The notes beneath the pieces were generated by a model that saw only the letters and a program-made list of their open reading frames with translations, was not told the DNA's origin and did no database searches. Below, in pieces: positions 1-11,254 of a stretch of DNA of 64,000 bases. This stretch comes from Myotis daubentonii. Taxonomy: Eukaryota > Chordata > Mammalia > Chiroptera > Vespertilionidae. The stretch is taken from the NCBI RefSeq assembly GCF_963259705.1, contig NC_081851.1:61030855-61094854 (forward strand), given 5' to 3'. Within the stretch, counting starts at the first letter, position 1; each line of letters opens with the position of its first letter. The position numbers and the translations under genes were made by a program.

Positions 1-59
1 ATTTGATGAAGTGGTTGCCATGGTAAATGCTTTTCTTAAGAATTAAATAATTTTGATTT

Positions 60-227
60 CTATGCAAATTTTGTGCACTGGTAGGGTCCCTAGGGGCTGC
101 CAGCTGCCGTCCAGGGCTTCCCTCCCTTCCCCTGGCCGGCCTGCCCCCTGGTTGAATTCCCGGAAGAACTCCAGTCGAGGGGACAATTTGCATACTATGC
201 TTTTATTATTATATAAGATAAAGTAGA
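60..227 (-). mobile_element. HeliBat-type Helitron, 3'-truncated
   Basis: The minus-strand 5' end is TATAATAATAAAAGC and a TGCACAAAATTTGCATAG motif marks the other end, but the second arm of the hairpin and the CTAG terminus are missing. The GC-rich interior makes the short open frames here. Confidence 0.6.
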
Positions 228-240
228 TATAAAGTTGCAA

Positions 241-1027
241 AACCCTAAATTCAAACTCAAAATCTCATCAGTGGAAAGCTTTAATTAAAGAAAAAAGATG
301 ATCTAAGACCTGCAGAGGCCAAACAAGCTGCTGATTGACAGTGAACACAGAAGCCAGGTGCCTTTTCTTCTCCACTTGTACAAGGCCAGCCCCTGCCCCA
401 CTTTCAGCATTATATAAGAGATCATATCACTTATCTGCTGAAATGAAAGAAAGCAAGTGGGCCTGAGACTCAGAGTAACTGCTTTCACTATTGTTTGCAA
501 CATTCCCTCTAACTGTCATATCCTGCTCGGCTTGTACCTGTTGCATCAAGATGAGAGAGAAAACAGGAAATGAGGCATGTGTTGAGCACAGGCAAAGGGC
601 CCTCAACAAGGAGTTCCAGGGCCAGGGCTTTCTGATCAGAGGTTTGAGGAGCTATGGAAAGAAACAGAAAATTTGCGCCAGGTAATACTGAAAAGAGAAA
701 AACTGTGCCCCCTAAAGACGTGAGGGAACATTTGAATGAGTCACCTTTGCTACTGGGCTACATGCCACTTAAAGTAGCCCTCTTACTCCCGCCTGCGTGA
801 ATGCTGTTCACTTGCTTTCAGTTACAATCAAACTACCAAGTTTCCTTTCCTCTTAGCTGTTTTTTTCCTTTAGCTTTTAATGACTATCACCATAGCGGGA
901 AGATGTTTTATACCAGTTTGCCATTACACATGGTGTACCGTTAGGTTACCTTCGTGTCTCTCCCAGTGAGCACTCCCAATTATTATTTATTATTGTTTAT
1001 TATTTATTATTATTATTTTTTCTTTTT
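241..1027. other. Intergenic, no gene seen
   Basis: Unique-looking AT-rich DNA ending in a TTA/TTATT-rich patch (980-1016). Only short shadow frames. Confidence 0.6.
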
Positions 1028-1237
1028 TTATATTTTATTGATTTTTTACAGAGAGGAAGGGAGAGGGATAGAGAGTTAGAAACATCGATGAGAGAGAAAC
1101 ATCGATCAGCTGCCTCCTGCACATCTCCTAGTGGGGATATGCCCGCAACCCAGGTACATGCCCTTGACCGGAATCGAACCTGGGACCTTTCAGTCCGCAG
1201 GCTGACGCTCTATCCACTGAGCCAAACCGGTTTCGGC
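1028..1237 (-). mobile_element. Ves SINE
   Basis: Vesper-bat tRNA-derived SINE. The minus-strand head carries pol III A/B box sequence (GGCTCAGTGGATAGAGCGTC, GGTTCGATTCC), then a pyrimidine-rich tail ending AATCAATAAAATATA. TATTATTTATTATT direct repeats flank it. Confidence 0.93.
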
Positions 1238-1287
1238 TATTATTTATTATTAATAAACATTGTACTTCAGTATCAGATGCTCTGGAT

Positions 1288-1510
1288 CAGCGGTTCTCAA
1301 CCTGTGGGTCGCGACCCCTTTGGGGGTCAAACCACCCTTTCACAGGGGTCGCCTAAGAGCATCGGAAAACACATATATAATTACATATTGTTTTTGTGAT
1401 GAATCACTATGCTTTAGTTATGTTCAATTTGTAACAATGAAATTGGGGGTCACCACAACATGAGGAACTGTATTAAAGGGTCGCGGCATTAGGAAGGTTG
1501 AGAACCATTG
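1288..1510 (+). mobile_element. SPIN-like non-autonomous hAT element
   Basis: Terminal inverted repeats CAGCGGTTCTCAACC / GGTTGAGAACCATTG and the 8-bp duplication CTCTGGAT/CTCTAGAT. The internal palindromic GGGTCGCGACCCCTTTGGGG motif is characteristic of SPIN miniature elements, a family reported as horizontally transferred among tetrapods including vesper bats. Confidence 0.85.
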
Positions 1511-1689
1511 CTCTAGATACTAACTACTCTGTAGTCCTCCCCGCAAAGTGATTTTTTTGTAAACCAGGTAGCCTAGATTTTAAGTCCCATCTTTCTTTGA
1601 ACAAATTCCACTGAAATTTAGCAAAAACTAGTCCAGAATCTTAAATGTATTTATTTAAATTAGCTATGCAATAGTGTGTTTCACCAACT

Positions 1690-2055
1690 ATTAGTTGTCT
1701 GATTCTGGTAGATTGTGTAATTTTTCTGAGTCTGAATTCCCAGTTCTAAAATGAGACTAATAATACTTACCATATAAGCTTCCTGCAGTGATGAAATGAG
1801 CCAGCGTACTTCAAGGATCTTGTCTCCAGGCACATAGAATGTATTAACTAATAATGATGATGGCAGTAATAGCGAACACTCACATTGCACTTATGTGCCC
1901 TATGCCTGTATTGACTTGAACAAACCTCACAATAATCCTGTATGTGGGTGTTACGATGATCTCAGTTTCACAGGGAAAAAGAGGTCCCATACCTGGATTG
2001 AAAGCCAGGCAGTCTGGCTCCACAGTCCATGCTCTTACGCTTTTATGCTTATTAT
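1690..2055. repeat. MIR elements (two, opposed)
   Basis: 1690-1860 reads as a plus-strand MIR (CCCAGTTCTAAAATGAGACTAATAA-type core, split here as recognition only). 1865-2055 reads as a minus-strand MIR (CAGTCTGGCTCCACAGTCCA). Both decayed. Confidence 0.6.
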
Positions 2056-2122
2056 TCTCATGTTGCCTTAATTAGAATAAAAGTGTAAGAGGCTGCTCTA
2101 ATTCCTTGGCTATTGTTAGTCT

Positions 2123-2339
2123 TTTTAAAAAAAATATATATTTTATTGATTTTTTACAGAGAGGAAGGGAGAGGGATAGAGAGTTAGAAACATCGATGAG
2201 AGAGAAACATCGATCAGCTGCCTCCTGCACACTCCCCACTGGGGATATGCCTGCAACCAAGGTACATGCCCTTGACCGGAATCGAACCTGGGACCCTTGA
2301 GTCTGCAGGCTCTATCCACTGAACCAAACCGGTTAGGGC
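2123..2339 (-). mobile_element. Ves SINE
   Basis: Full-length minus-strand copy flanked by TTGTTAGTCT (2113-2122, 2340-2349). A few bases of the A-box region are deleted (CTGCAGGCTCTATCC). Confidence 0.93.
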
Positions 2340-2349
2340 TTGTTAGTCT

Positions 2350-3391
2350 GTTTTGTGTATCTTATATCTTTGTTCGCATATCAGATTATTTCCTTAAGAC
2401 CCTTGTGTATTTTCCTTTATAATATGAAATAAAAACATGGGAGAAGCCTTGTGGTATGGAAGGGACTTCAAGCATTTAATACTTTCAGCTGCCCTATGGG
2501 AGAAGGGATCCCCCCACAGCAGTTGCAAAAGACCTCTTATTTCACAATTCAATAGTCTGGGAGTCCTTTTCTGAAATATCCGGAGGGAGATCTCACCATC
2601 ATGAGCATATCTACAAGACGGTGTATATGAGGTGCTGTATAAAGAGATGCTCATGACCTAGCTTTGTATATGTGCTCCTGTAGGCTACCTCCTTGCCTCT
2701 AAACAAAAAAAAATAAATAAAAAAAAATAGGTCTAGGAGATAAATCTTCTCCTGCTTACATTTTTTATTTTGGTGTGTGTGTATGGCTCAGGACCTATTT
2801 AAGAGCAATGTGATGAAGTGGTTGCCATGGTAAATGCTTTCCATAAGAACTAAGTAATTGTTGGAAGCTGTTAAAATTTATCAGTATTTAGTTTCAGAGT
2901 GATTTGAATGTAAACACTTTATCTACATCAGAATTTCTATTTTAATTTTCTCTGGACAAGACATACCTCATTAAGGACTAAGATACAGTAGTTATAGTGA
3001 AAATAGATGCATCCCCCCCCCCCCCAAAGAAAATGGTCAATGTGGTTTTGATCTGCAAGACTTAAAGCATCTGACCCTGACCACACATTATAGGTTGTTT
3101 TAAACCAAGCAACAGATCTCAGTTTTCAACAGTTCAGGAAAAAAGGGCAATTGAGCTGCTTTATCATGGAGGGAGTGTTTAGGAATGCTCACATTATAAA
3201 TGCTCTCAATAGCATCATAATGGAATCATAGTCCATTCAAACTCTAAAAGACAAAATTTAAATGCCGTTTCATAGCATAGATGATGAATTCTGCAGCTGT
3301 GTAACAGCATCTATTGCCAAGTGTCCTCTATCTCATGCTGGTATTCAAAGATATCAAGATAATGAAGTATCCTTAAAACGAATAGGACTCA
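2350..3391. other. Intergenic, no gene seen
   Basis: A-rich run at 2702-2728, C-run at 3014-3025, and a second copy of the window's first 50 bases at 2811-2860. Nothing else recognised. Confidence 0.6.
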
Positions 3392-3655
3392 CCCTAGCCA
3401 GTGTGGCTCAGTGGATAGAGCATCAGCCTGAGGCCTGAAGGGTCTGGGGTTTGATTCCAGTCAAGAGCACGTACTTCGGGTGCAGGCTCGATCCCAGGCC
3501 CTGGCAGGGGCATGTAGGGGAGGCATCCAATTAATGTGTGTCTCTCATATCGATGTTTCATTCTCTCTGTCTCTCCCCCTCTGTTCCACTCTCTCTAAAA
3601 AAATCAATAGAAATATATCCTCGGGTGAGGATTAACTGAAAAAAAAAAAAGGGGT
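3392..3655 (+). mobile_element. Ves SINE, diverged
   Basis: Recognisable head (CTAGCCAGTGTGGCTCAGTG) and CTCTCTCTAAAAAAATCAAT tail, with many substitutions; an older copy. A-run at 3639-3650. Confidence 0.85.
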
Positions 3656-4174
3656 GAGGGAGGAGAAAAGGACTCTAATACCAAAATGACATCAAGAATT
3701 TGAATTGATATTTGTCAGCTATACTCAATACAGAAAAAAACAAGCATAAAAAACAATAACAATGATCTTAGAATAGGCTTGCCATTTTTAAATAAAGGAG
3801 AACTTTAATAAAGAGCCATGAAATTATTATTTGAAAAGAAAAAAAAAAGAAAAGAAAAAAAACTTGCATTGATACAAGTAGGATTGGACCATGAGGTGGA
3901 GGATTTTTGTTGTAACCACATGCTCATAAAAATGGCCAACCCAACAGAGTCAAAACGTGCAGGTATTCTTTCATCACAGGGTTGGAGACTTGCCATGTAT
4001 CCTTCTAGGCAAGCTTTGCTTTTGTCCCTCAAAATCTAAAACTTCTTACTTTCTAAGATAGTATGGAGGGCTGTTTATTATGGACATATTTGGTTTTTCT
4101 TTCTTTTCTAGAATGCACGATAATTCTGCCTATTAGTGAATTACTTAGACATATATTTATCTCTCTTCTCTCTC

Positions 4175-4234
<60 letters not shown>

Positions 4235-4576
4235 CCTTTCTTTCCAGACCATTCCAAGGTAATCAGTACATAGTGATGGTAGACATGATGATGATGAGTG
4301 GGGAAGATTAAAGACACAAAGATGTATTTGATATTGAGTCATATAAAAAGCTATGAATTATTTATCTGGAAAACAGGTAATTTTCATATCCCTGACTTCT
4401 GAAAAATGAGCTATTTCCAAACAGAAAGCTCTGCAGTCTTTGGCAACTTTCCCCTGAGGCCATCCAAAGTCCATTTTTTACTGTTTGCCTCAAATTTCTC
4501 TTTTCCAGGAATCCTTTACCAATATACTTCCTTCTACTACAATCTCTTCTATTTTCATTTAAACATATTTTTTCTA
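3656..4576. other. Intergenic with A-rich and TC runs
   Basis: An A/G-rich run (3836-3861) and the TC microsatellite. No coding signal beyond chance frames. Confidence 0.6.
4161..4245 (+). repeat. (TC)n microsatellite
   Basis: Almost pure TC dinucleotide run. Confidence 0.95.
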
Positions 4577-4795
4577 GCCCTAACCAGTTTGGCTCAGTGG
4601 ATAGAGCGTCGGCCTGTGGACTGAAGAGTCCCAGGTTCGATTCCTGTCAAGGGCATGTACCTTGGTTGCGGGCACATCCCCAGTAGGAGATGTGCAGGAG
4701 GCAGCTGATCGATGTTTCTCTCTCATCGATGTTTCTAACTCTCTATCCCTCTCCCTTCCTCTCTGTAAAAAATCAATAAAATATATTTTAAAAAT
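4577..4795 (+). mobile_element. Ves SINE
   Basis: Near-consensus plus-strand copy ending in AATCAATAAAATATATTTTA. Confidence 0.92.
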
Positions 4796-5099
4796 TTTTT
4801 TCTGTATTTAAAAATACAGATAAGTATAAAGTACCAAGTTTTCTGACCTCCCAGAATTGAGAGCCGTTAGCATGTTGGCATATTTGCTTTAGCCTTTATG
4901 TGTATTTCTATGTGTGCCACAAAATATTCCCCAATACATCTGAAGTACCATTGATCCCCAAAGTCATCTCATTCCCACCCCTGCCTCATTCCCTGTAATA
5001 TCAACCATGAATTTGCTGTGAATCCTTTGAGTTCATTTTTCATTTTCTGCTATTTCTTCATTCTGTATCATGAATTTCTTTTCTCTTCTTCTTTCTTTC

Positions 5100-5149
<50 letters not shown>

Positions 5150-5819
5150 ATCCTTTCTTTTTGTGTGTGAAGTTCTTGGTGATGGTGCTAGGACAATCAG
5201 TTTTCCCTGCTGGATGGGACGAGCCAGGTGGAAGCTATATTCCCCCAGGAGCCAATCCTTGCAGCCACTGGTCTGCGGATCCCCTCTAGCCACCAGATTT
5301 GTCTTGCCTCTCTCCTCAGTGTGTCTTATCTTCTCCCTACTGTAATTCTGCATCTTGGTCCTTGGTAACAGAATCATAGAAGAGCTCAAATAAATGCATG
5401 ATGCTGTACTTAACAACATCTGGGCCCTGTTTGGGGGGCTCTGTGACCAGAACTCCCAACTTGGCTTCTGACTTTCTACCTGATCTAGTTTTCCTCTTGT
5501 TTGGCTGCTAGAAGCTCAAAAACAAATATGCGGCTGAATGAACAGGAAGGATCCTCATGACATGGTCTTTGTGTATCAGGCACATCATGTCTTTATTTTC
5601 TAACCTTCATTGACCATTTGCCTCAATGTTCTTCCTTTATACATTTTTTTTTATCCTGTATAGTTTATGAATTTCTCTGAGATGCTCCACATTTTTTTAA
5701 AGTAAGAGAATAAAAACCTAACAAACAGTCTGCTCTGGTTAGTGGGAATTTTCGTTGTTCCTGATCCAGAAAAAACTCAGTGAGCTGACAAGTAACAGAA
5801 AAAGAACATTTCTTATTAG
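4796..5819. other. Intergenic, no gene seen
   Basis: Contains the TC run at 5107. The 5160-5420 segment has slightly higher GC but no recognisable repeat or exon. Confidence 0.55.
5107..5147 (+). repeat. (TC)n microsatellite
   Basis: About 20 TC units in a pyrimidine-rich stretch. Confidence 0.95.
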
Positions 5820-6321
5820 TGTTGTGTCGTAAATAAGCGAGTGAGATACAAGACGCCTTAATGAACCAATTAATTAGGAGTCGTTTATTGCGCACGACCC
5901 AGAGGGAGGTGTTTCTTCCAAATCTCTGAGCGAAGTCACACAGGAAGTTTCCTGTATTTATACCTTTTGAGCTTCTTTGCAGATTTTACAAAGAGGTCTG
6001 TGTGAGTTATTGTTACAGTTTGTAATCTTGGATACATAAAGAACAAATATTTGGCATAAGAATATGGGAATTATTATCAGTATTAGTCCATTACATTAGA
6101 TGGCTAGCTTGCAAGGTCAGACAGTTAAGTTTTTATCTTTTTCTATTATTCAAACTAAAAAAGTTATTCTACAGAATAAGAGACTGTCTAAAAGTGACAG
6201 AGTTTACAGAACAAGGGACTATCTAACAATACCAGAGGACTTCAAACAGCATTTTTTATACAAGATGGAGGTTACTATGCTTCATTAGGAGGATTAATTA
6301 TTTCTTGTACTGACGTACACA
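5820..6321 (-). mobile_element. Solo LTR of an endogenous retrovirus
   Basis: 502 bp starting TG and ending CA, flanked by the 4-bp duplication TTAG (5816-5819 and 6322-6325), which fits a class I element. TTTATT at about 5884 (AATAAA on the minus strand) marks the R region and gives the orientation. No internal viral genes are present. A HAL1 sits 28 bp further on. Confidence 0.65.
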
Positions 6322-6349
6322 TTAGGTGTGGTAGATCTTTTCATTTATT

Positions 6350-7578
6350 TATTTATTTTTTAATTAAATCTTTATTGTTCAGATTATTACATTTGTTCCT
6401 CTTTTTTTCCCCCCCCATAACTCCCCTCCTCCCAGTTCCCGCCCCACCCTCCGCCCTCACTCCCCACCCACTGTCCTCATCCATAGGTGCACGATTTTTG
6501 TCCAGTCTCTTCCCACATCTCCCACACCCCTTTCCCCCCCAAGAATAGTCAGTCCATTCCCTTTCTATGTCCCTGATTCTATTATAATCAACAGTTCAGT
6601 CTGTTCATCAGATTATTAATTCACTTGATTCTTAGATTCACTTGTTGATAGATGCATATTTGTTGTTCATAATGTGTACCTTTACCTTTTTCTTCCTCTT
6701 CCTCTTCTTAAAGGATACCTTTCAGCATTTCATATAATCCTGGTTTGGTGGTGATGAACTCCTTTAGCTTTTCCTTATCTGTGAAGCTCTTTATCTGACC
6801 TTCAATTCTGAATGATAGCTTTGCTGGATAAAGTAATCTTGGTTGTAGGTTCTTGGTATTCATCACTTTGAATATTTCTTGCCACTCCCTTCTGGCCTGC
6901 AAAGTTTCTGTTGAGAAATCAGCTGACAGTCGTATGGGTATTCCCTTGTAGGTAACTGAGTTTCTTTCTCTTGCTGTTTTTAAGATTCTCTCTTTATCTT
7001 TTGCTCTTGGCATTTTAATTATGATGTGTCTTGGTGTGGTCCTCTTTGGATTCCTTTTGTTTGGGGTTCTCCGCGCTTCTTGGACCTGTAAGTCCATTTC
7101 TTTCACCAGGTGGGGGAAGTTTTCTGTCATTATTTCTTCAAATAGGTTTTCAATATCTTGCTCTCTCTCATCTTCTGGCACCCCTATAATTCTGATGTTG
7201 GTACGCTTGAAGCTGTCCCAGAGGCTCCTTACACTATCCTCGCATTTTTGGATTCTTTTTTCATTTTGCTTTTCCGGTTGGATGTTTTTTGCTTCCTCGC
7301 ATTTCAAATCATTGACTTGATTCTTGCGCTCCTCTGGTCTGCTGTCGGGCGTCTGTATAATATTCGTTATTTCAGTCCGTGTATGCTTAATTTCTCGTTG
7401 GTTCCCCAATATAAGATCGAGGGTCTTATTAGTTTTCGTGTAGATCTCATTAAGTTTATCGACAGCTTCTAAACAGTTCTTGAGAGACCTTAAAAGTGTG
7501 GTTCTGAACTCTATATCTTCCATTGACAATTTTGTCCTGTTTCTTTGTCTCCGCATTTTGTTATGCTTCCTTGGTGTC
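6350..7578 (-). mobile_element. HAL1 (half-L1) retrotransposon with target duplication
   Basis: Read on the minus strand it has an L1-type ORF1, about 360 nt of 3' UTR and an A-rich tail (T-rich at 6350-6375), with no ORF2 between, as expected for HAL1. A perfect 16-bp duplication GATCTTTTCATTTATT flanks it (6334-6349 and 7579-7594). There is no 5' UTR before ORF1, so the copy is probably 5'-truncated. The intact frame and perfect duplication suggest it is fairly young. Confidence 0.85.
6708..7578 (-). CDS. L1-type ORF1 protein of the HAL1 copy (5' end lost)
   Basis: RNA-binding nucleic-acid chaperone of LINE-1-type elements. The frame runs open to the TAA at 6708-6710. An N-terminal coiled-coil region (heptad Leu/Ile and charged residues, LLRSLKNCLEAVDKLNEI) is followed by the RRM-like part (NIRIIGVPEDE) and the C-terminal domain (TLQARREWQEIF, YPAKLSF). 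The apparent first ATG (7587-7589) lies in the duplicated flank, not in the element, so the likely usable start is the ATG at 7554-7556 (MRRQRNR). About 280 residues remain, somewhat shorter than L1 ORF1p. There is no ORF2 partner, so any mobility would depend on an autonomous L1. Whether it is expressed is unknown. Confidence 0.8.
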
Positions 7579-7594
7579 GATCTTTTCATTTATT

Positions 7595-9173
7595 ATTTTT
7601 CTATGAAGTCTTTGTGAACCTTTTTCATCTCATAGTTAAGTAGATTTTGATGCATTAAATGAAAGTCTCATGAAATATGATTTGGAGCTGTGGCTTGAAG
7701 GTATATTTTGCTTCAACCCTTTCCTCTCCACCTCCCCCCACCCCCCCCAACTATATGCTGTCAATTTAAATATTTCCCTTTTTACTTCACTTGAAGAAAC
7801 AATCAAGATTCTTATCCTCAGGAATTTAGGGGATTTGGGACTAACCTCAAGTAGGTGGCATATGTGACCAACCTGTGGGCTTGAGCAGGAATGCTGACAG
7901 ACTCTCACATTCTCTGAAAACACCAGTGTCAGGGTCAAGTTCCTTTGGGTCTTTTTATTTCATTTTAATTTTTTTTTGTCTTTCAAAACCTTTTTGAAAT
8001 GTGAATTTCCCTTAGAAAGGTAAACCACCTTAATGAGGATTTGTTTACAAGAAATTTTCATGTTTGACGTCTGGCTGGAAACAAGAGTTTGAATCGATAT
8101 GAAAACATGTAGGTAGGAAACTGGAGGTGCGATGGCGGGCGAGGAAGCATGCCTGTGATTCCGCCTAGGAGGAGCCCCTAGCGTGTTGAGTAGTCCTTTT
8201 TATTTCTGCCAGAATTTTAAGACCTTGTCTCCCTTATTTTCTTCTTCCCCAAATATAAAGTTCAACGGGTTTTGATCTATAAAAAAGAATTATTATCAGA
8301 ATTGATTAAAGAGAGGAAAGTCATCTATGCCACATAGGAAATTTCCCCTAAAGGACATATTCAGTAAATTTTCCCTTCCATGAGTCTCTATATTAGAATT
8401 TTTCCCTTCAGAAATTGTTTAATTGTCCCATAGAAACATCAAATTATACATCTGTAAGCTGTGGTTTCCCAAGACCATGAAGTTTCCTAAAATGAGGTTA
8501 CGTAATGGGGCACCAGCTTACACACAGTCGGCTCTGGACTTGTCAGTGCTGCGGGGAGGTTTGGAGCAAATTTCGGTCAGATTTTGTAAGATAGCAACCA
8601 AGTGCAGCTTGCCCTTGTCGTTCCTTTTTTTTTAATGTTAGCAAAACCACACTCCACTTTGAGAAAGGTCAGCCTCAGTGCAAGGGCACAGCCTTTTCTC
8701 TGCTGGTCTTTCAGAAACTTGCCCCTTGGAGTAAGACACAGTAAGGACAAATGGGGAATTTGCCTTATGGAGATCATTGCAAATTTCATCTCAAAGTTCC
8801 TAATTCTCTGGCCCCATCTTTTATGGATTTATCTGGTGGGTTTTTTTTTGTTTGTTTTTGTTTTTCCATGATGAATGATGCTAAATCTTATTACTTTGAA
8901 AAGTTATTGACTATTCTGAGATTTTACATTAATAAAAATTTTTTCTTTGTATAACTGCAGACCTGTGCTCTCTTTCCAGGCTTCTGAAAAACCTATGTCT
9001 TCCTGGTTCCACCTGCTTCCTGTCCTCTACCCTGCCTGCCGTTTTCTATCAGACAGGGTCTTTCCTGGAAGTGTGGAATTTCCTGTGTATCAGCCTCAGA
9101 GTTATTAGTCATCATAATGGGCCAGATTTGCCAAGCGAAAGCCTTGAAACCATTAAAAAAACAAACTACAGGT
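7595..9173. other. Intergenic, nothing recognised
   Basis: About 1.6 kb without repeats I can name. Open frames up to 101 codons are unrelated to any family I know and overlap on opposite strands. Confidence 0.55.
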
Positions 9174-9187
9174 GTGACATCACTTTT

Positions 9188-9404
9188 AAAAAATATATAT
9201 TTTATTGATTTTTTACAGAGAGGAAGGGAGAGGGTTAGAGAGTTAGAAACATCGATGAGAGAGAAACATCGATCAGCTGCCTCCTGCACACCTCCCACTG
9301 GGGATGTGCGCGCAACCCAGGTACATGCCCTTGACTGGAATCGAACCTGGGACCCTTGAGTCCACAGGCCGATGCTCTAGCCACTGAGCCAAACCAGTTA
9401 GGGC
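9188..9404 (-). mobile_element. Ves SINE
   Basis: Perfect 14-bp duplication GTGACATCACTTTT (9174-9187, 9405-9418). Confidence 0.95.
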
Positions 9405-9418
9405 GTGACATCACTTTT

Positions 9419-10384
9419 GAAGGTGCAAGAGTGGACGTTTAGGCAGTGAAGAGGCAGGAGGAGAGGAGGAGCTGGCCAGATCAAACTTGTTCTCCAGGAA
9501 AGTGGTGGCAACGTCTGGGGCTTCTTGGAAGGCATTTCTTCCAGGGGTGTGGTGAGGTCATTTTTAAATCACAGCCTCATGTTGTATCCAAACTCAGCAC
9601 TAAATCAAGCTTGAAAAAATACTCCATTATCACCCCATGAAATCTGTGAAGCCTACTTTCCCAAACTTTAGCAAGTAATTAAAATCTCCATTGTTGCCAA
9701 ATAAAGCAGTGAGGTGGGGGACGCGGGGGGGGGGGGGTATTGCACACGGGGAGGCAGGAGACTTGAACTGTCCCCCAGCCATGAATAATAGTTTAATGTG
9801 ACCTGGGCTGTCATCTAAACTCTGCTTTAGTTGTCTCATTTTGGCAGACAAATGCAAAAGCCTGGGCCAGGGGACCTTTATTAAAAGCTCTTATTTCAAA
9901 AGTAATCATGCTCATTGTAACAAAACAAAATAAAGCAAGAAAGTGAAAATGCAGAAAAGGATAAAGAAGAATCCAGAGGTAACCCACATAACCCATAATA
10001 CCACCTACCCTAATAGATTAATGAATGCTAACCTAATGAACTATTTCCTTTGTTCCTTTTTCTGCATAACTGAAATCATTGATATATACAGTTTTGTGTA
10101 TATATATAATTACTTTATGAAAAGTATTATGTGTTCTCCACAAAAGAAGGCTGGGACCAATGGAAAAGCAGACCGTGTGTTTGGGTAGGAAGATTTAATG
10201 ACATAAAGATGTTAGCCCATTAGCGATTGGCAGTTTCCATCAAAATTACAAATAGATACACATTTGCATCCAACATTCTATTTTTACTAATGATCTCTAG
10301 AGATAGTATCTAAAAATATTAGATATTTTTAGTAATTTTTTAGTAATATTTTTACTAAATATTTTTAGTAATAGCAAATGCAGT
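9419..10384. other. Intergenic, possible old repeat at 9890-10140
   Basis: G-run at 9725-9738. A stretch near 9890-10140 (AAAGTAATCATGCTCATTG) looks like an old L1 3' UTR fragment. No gene. Confidence 0.5.
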
Positions 10385-10640
10385 ATTTTTTTAGTAATAG
10401 CAAAAAATTGGAAGCAACACAAATGCCAATCAATATAAGCTGTATTAAATAACTTATAGTACAGCTACACTATAGAATACTATACAGCTATAAAAAAATG
10501 AGTAAGTGCTTCCTGTATTGATTTAGAAAGATCTTCAAGATTACTAAATGACAAAATCAAGTTGCTGGAAAATGTGGATGGTATTTTATTTCTATAAAAA
10601 AAAGGAAGAAGATAAAAAATTGTCCTCTTTCATCAGGACC
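10385..10640 (+). mobile_element. Old L1 3' fragment
   Basis: Plus-strand L1 motif series (AATTGGAAGCAACACAAATG, ACTATAGAATACTATACAGC, AGATCTTCAAGATTAC). Preceded by a small AT-rich set of TTTTTAGTAATA repeats at 10305-10405. Confidence 0.7.
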
Positions 10641-10763
10641 GATTATTATTACACATCAATAAATGTAACCTCTGGAAGACTAACCAAGAAACTGCTAATG
10701 TTAATGACCTGTGTTGGGGTTAGGAAACCAAGTGGATCTGGGACAGGGTGGGAGTGAGACTTT

Positions 10764-10993
10764 CTTCTTTTTTTTTTTTAAAAATATGTTTTATTGATTC
10801 TTTACAGAGAGGAAGGGAGAGAGATAGAGAGTTAGAAACATCAATGAGAGAGAAACATAGACCAGCTGCCTCCTGCACACCTCCCACTGGGGATGTGCCC
10901 GCAACCCAGGTACATGCCCTTGACCGGAATCGAACCTGGGACCCTTGAGTCCGCAGGCCGACGCTCTATCCACTGAGCCAAACCGGTTTCGGC
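10764..10993 (-). mobile_element. Ves SINE
   Basis: Perfect 14-bp duplication GGGAGTGAGACTTT (10750-10763, 10994-11007). Confidence 0.95.
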
Positions 10994-11254
10994 GGGAGTG
11001 AGACTTTTTACTGTTTGTATTTTTATACTTGTTTGATGTTTGGATAATGTGAATGTATTATCCATTAGCATTAAGTTAAAATAGAAGTGAAAAGGTGCTG
11101 TCCTTCGCTTCCTAAGATGATAGATATTATTGATTTAGCGTGAGTTAAGACTTTCAGTTTTAGTTTAATGTTAACAGCAATACATTTGCACTGCATCCTG
11201 ATACATTTCTTCAACTCTAAGGTGTATTTTTTTCCAGGTACTGGTATTAGTTTC

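Noticed and set aside
4577..4660. tRNA-like A and B box sequences at Ves SINE heads
   Set aside because: These are SINE heads, not tRNA genes: they are followed by SINE tails and lack an intact acceptor stem.
7579..7589. ATG at 7587-7589 as the native HAL1 ORF1 start
   Set aside because: It lies inside the 16-bp target duplication, so it is host flank and not part of the element.
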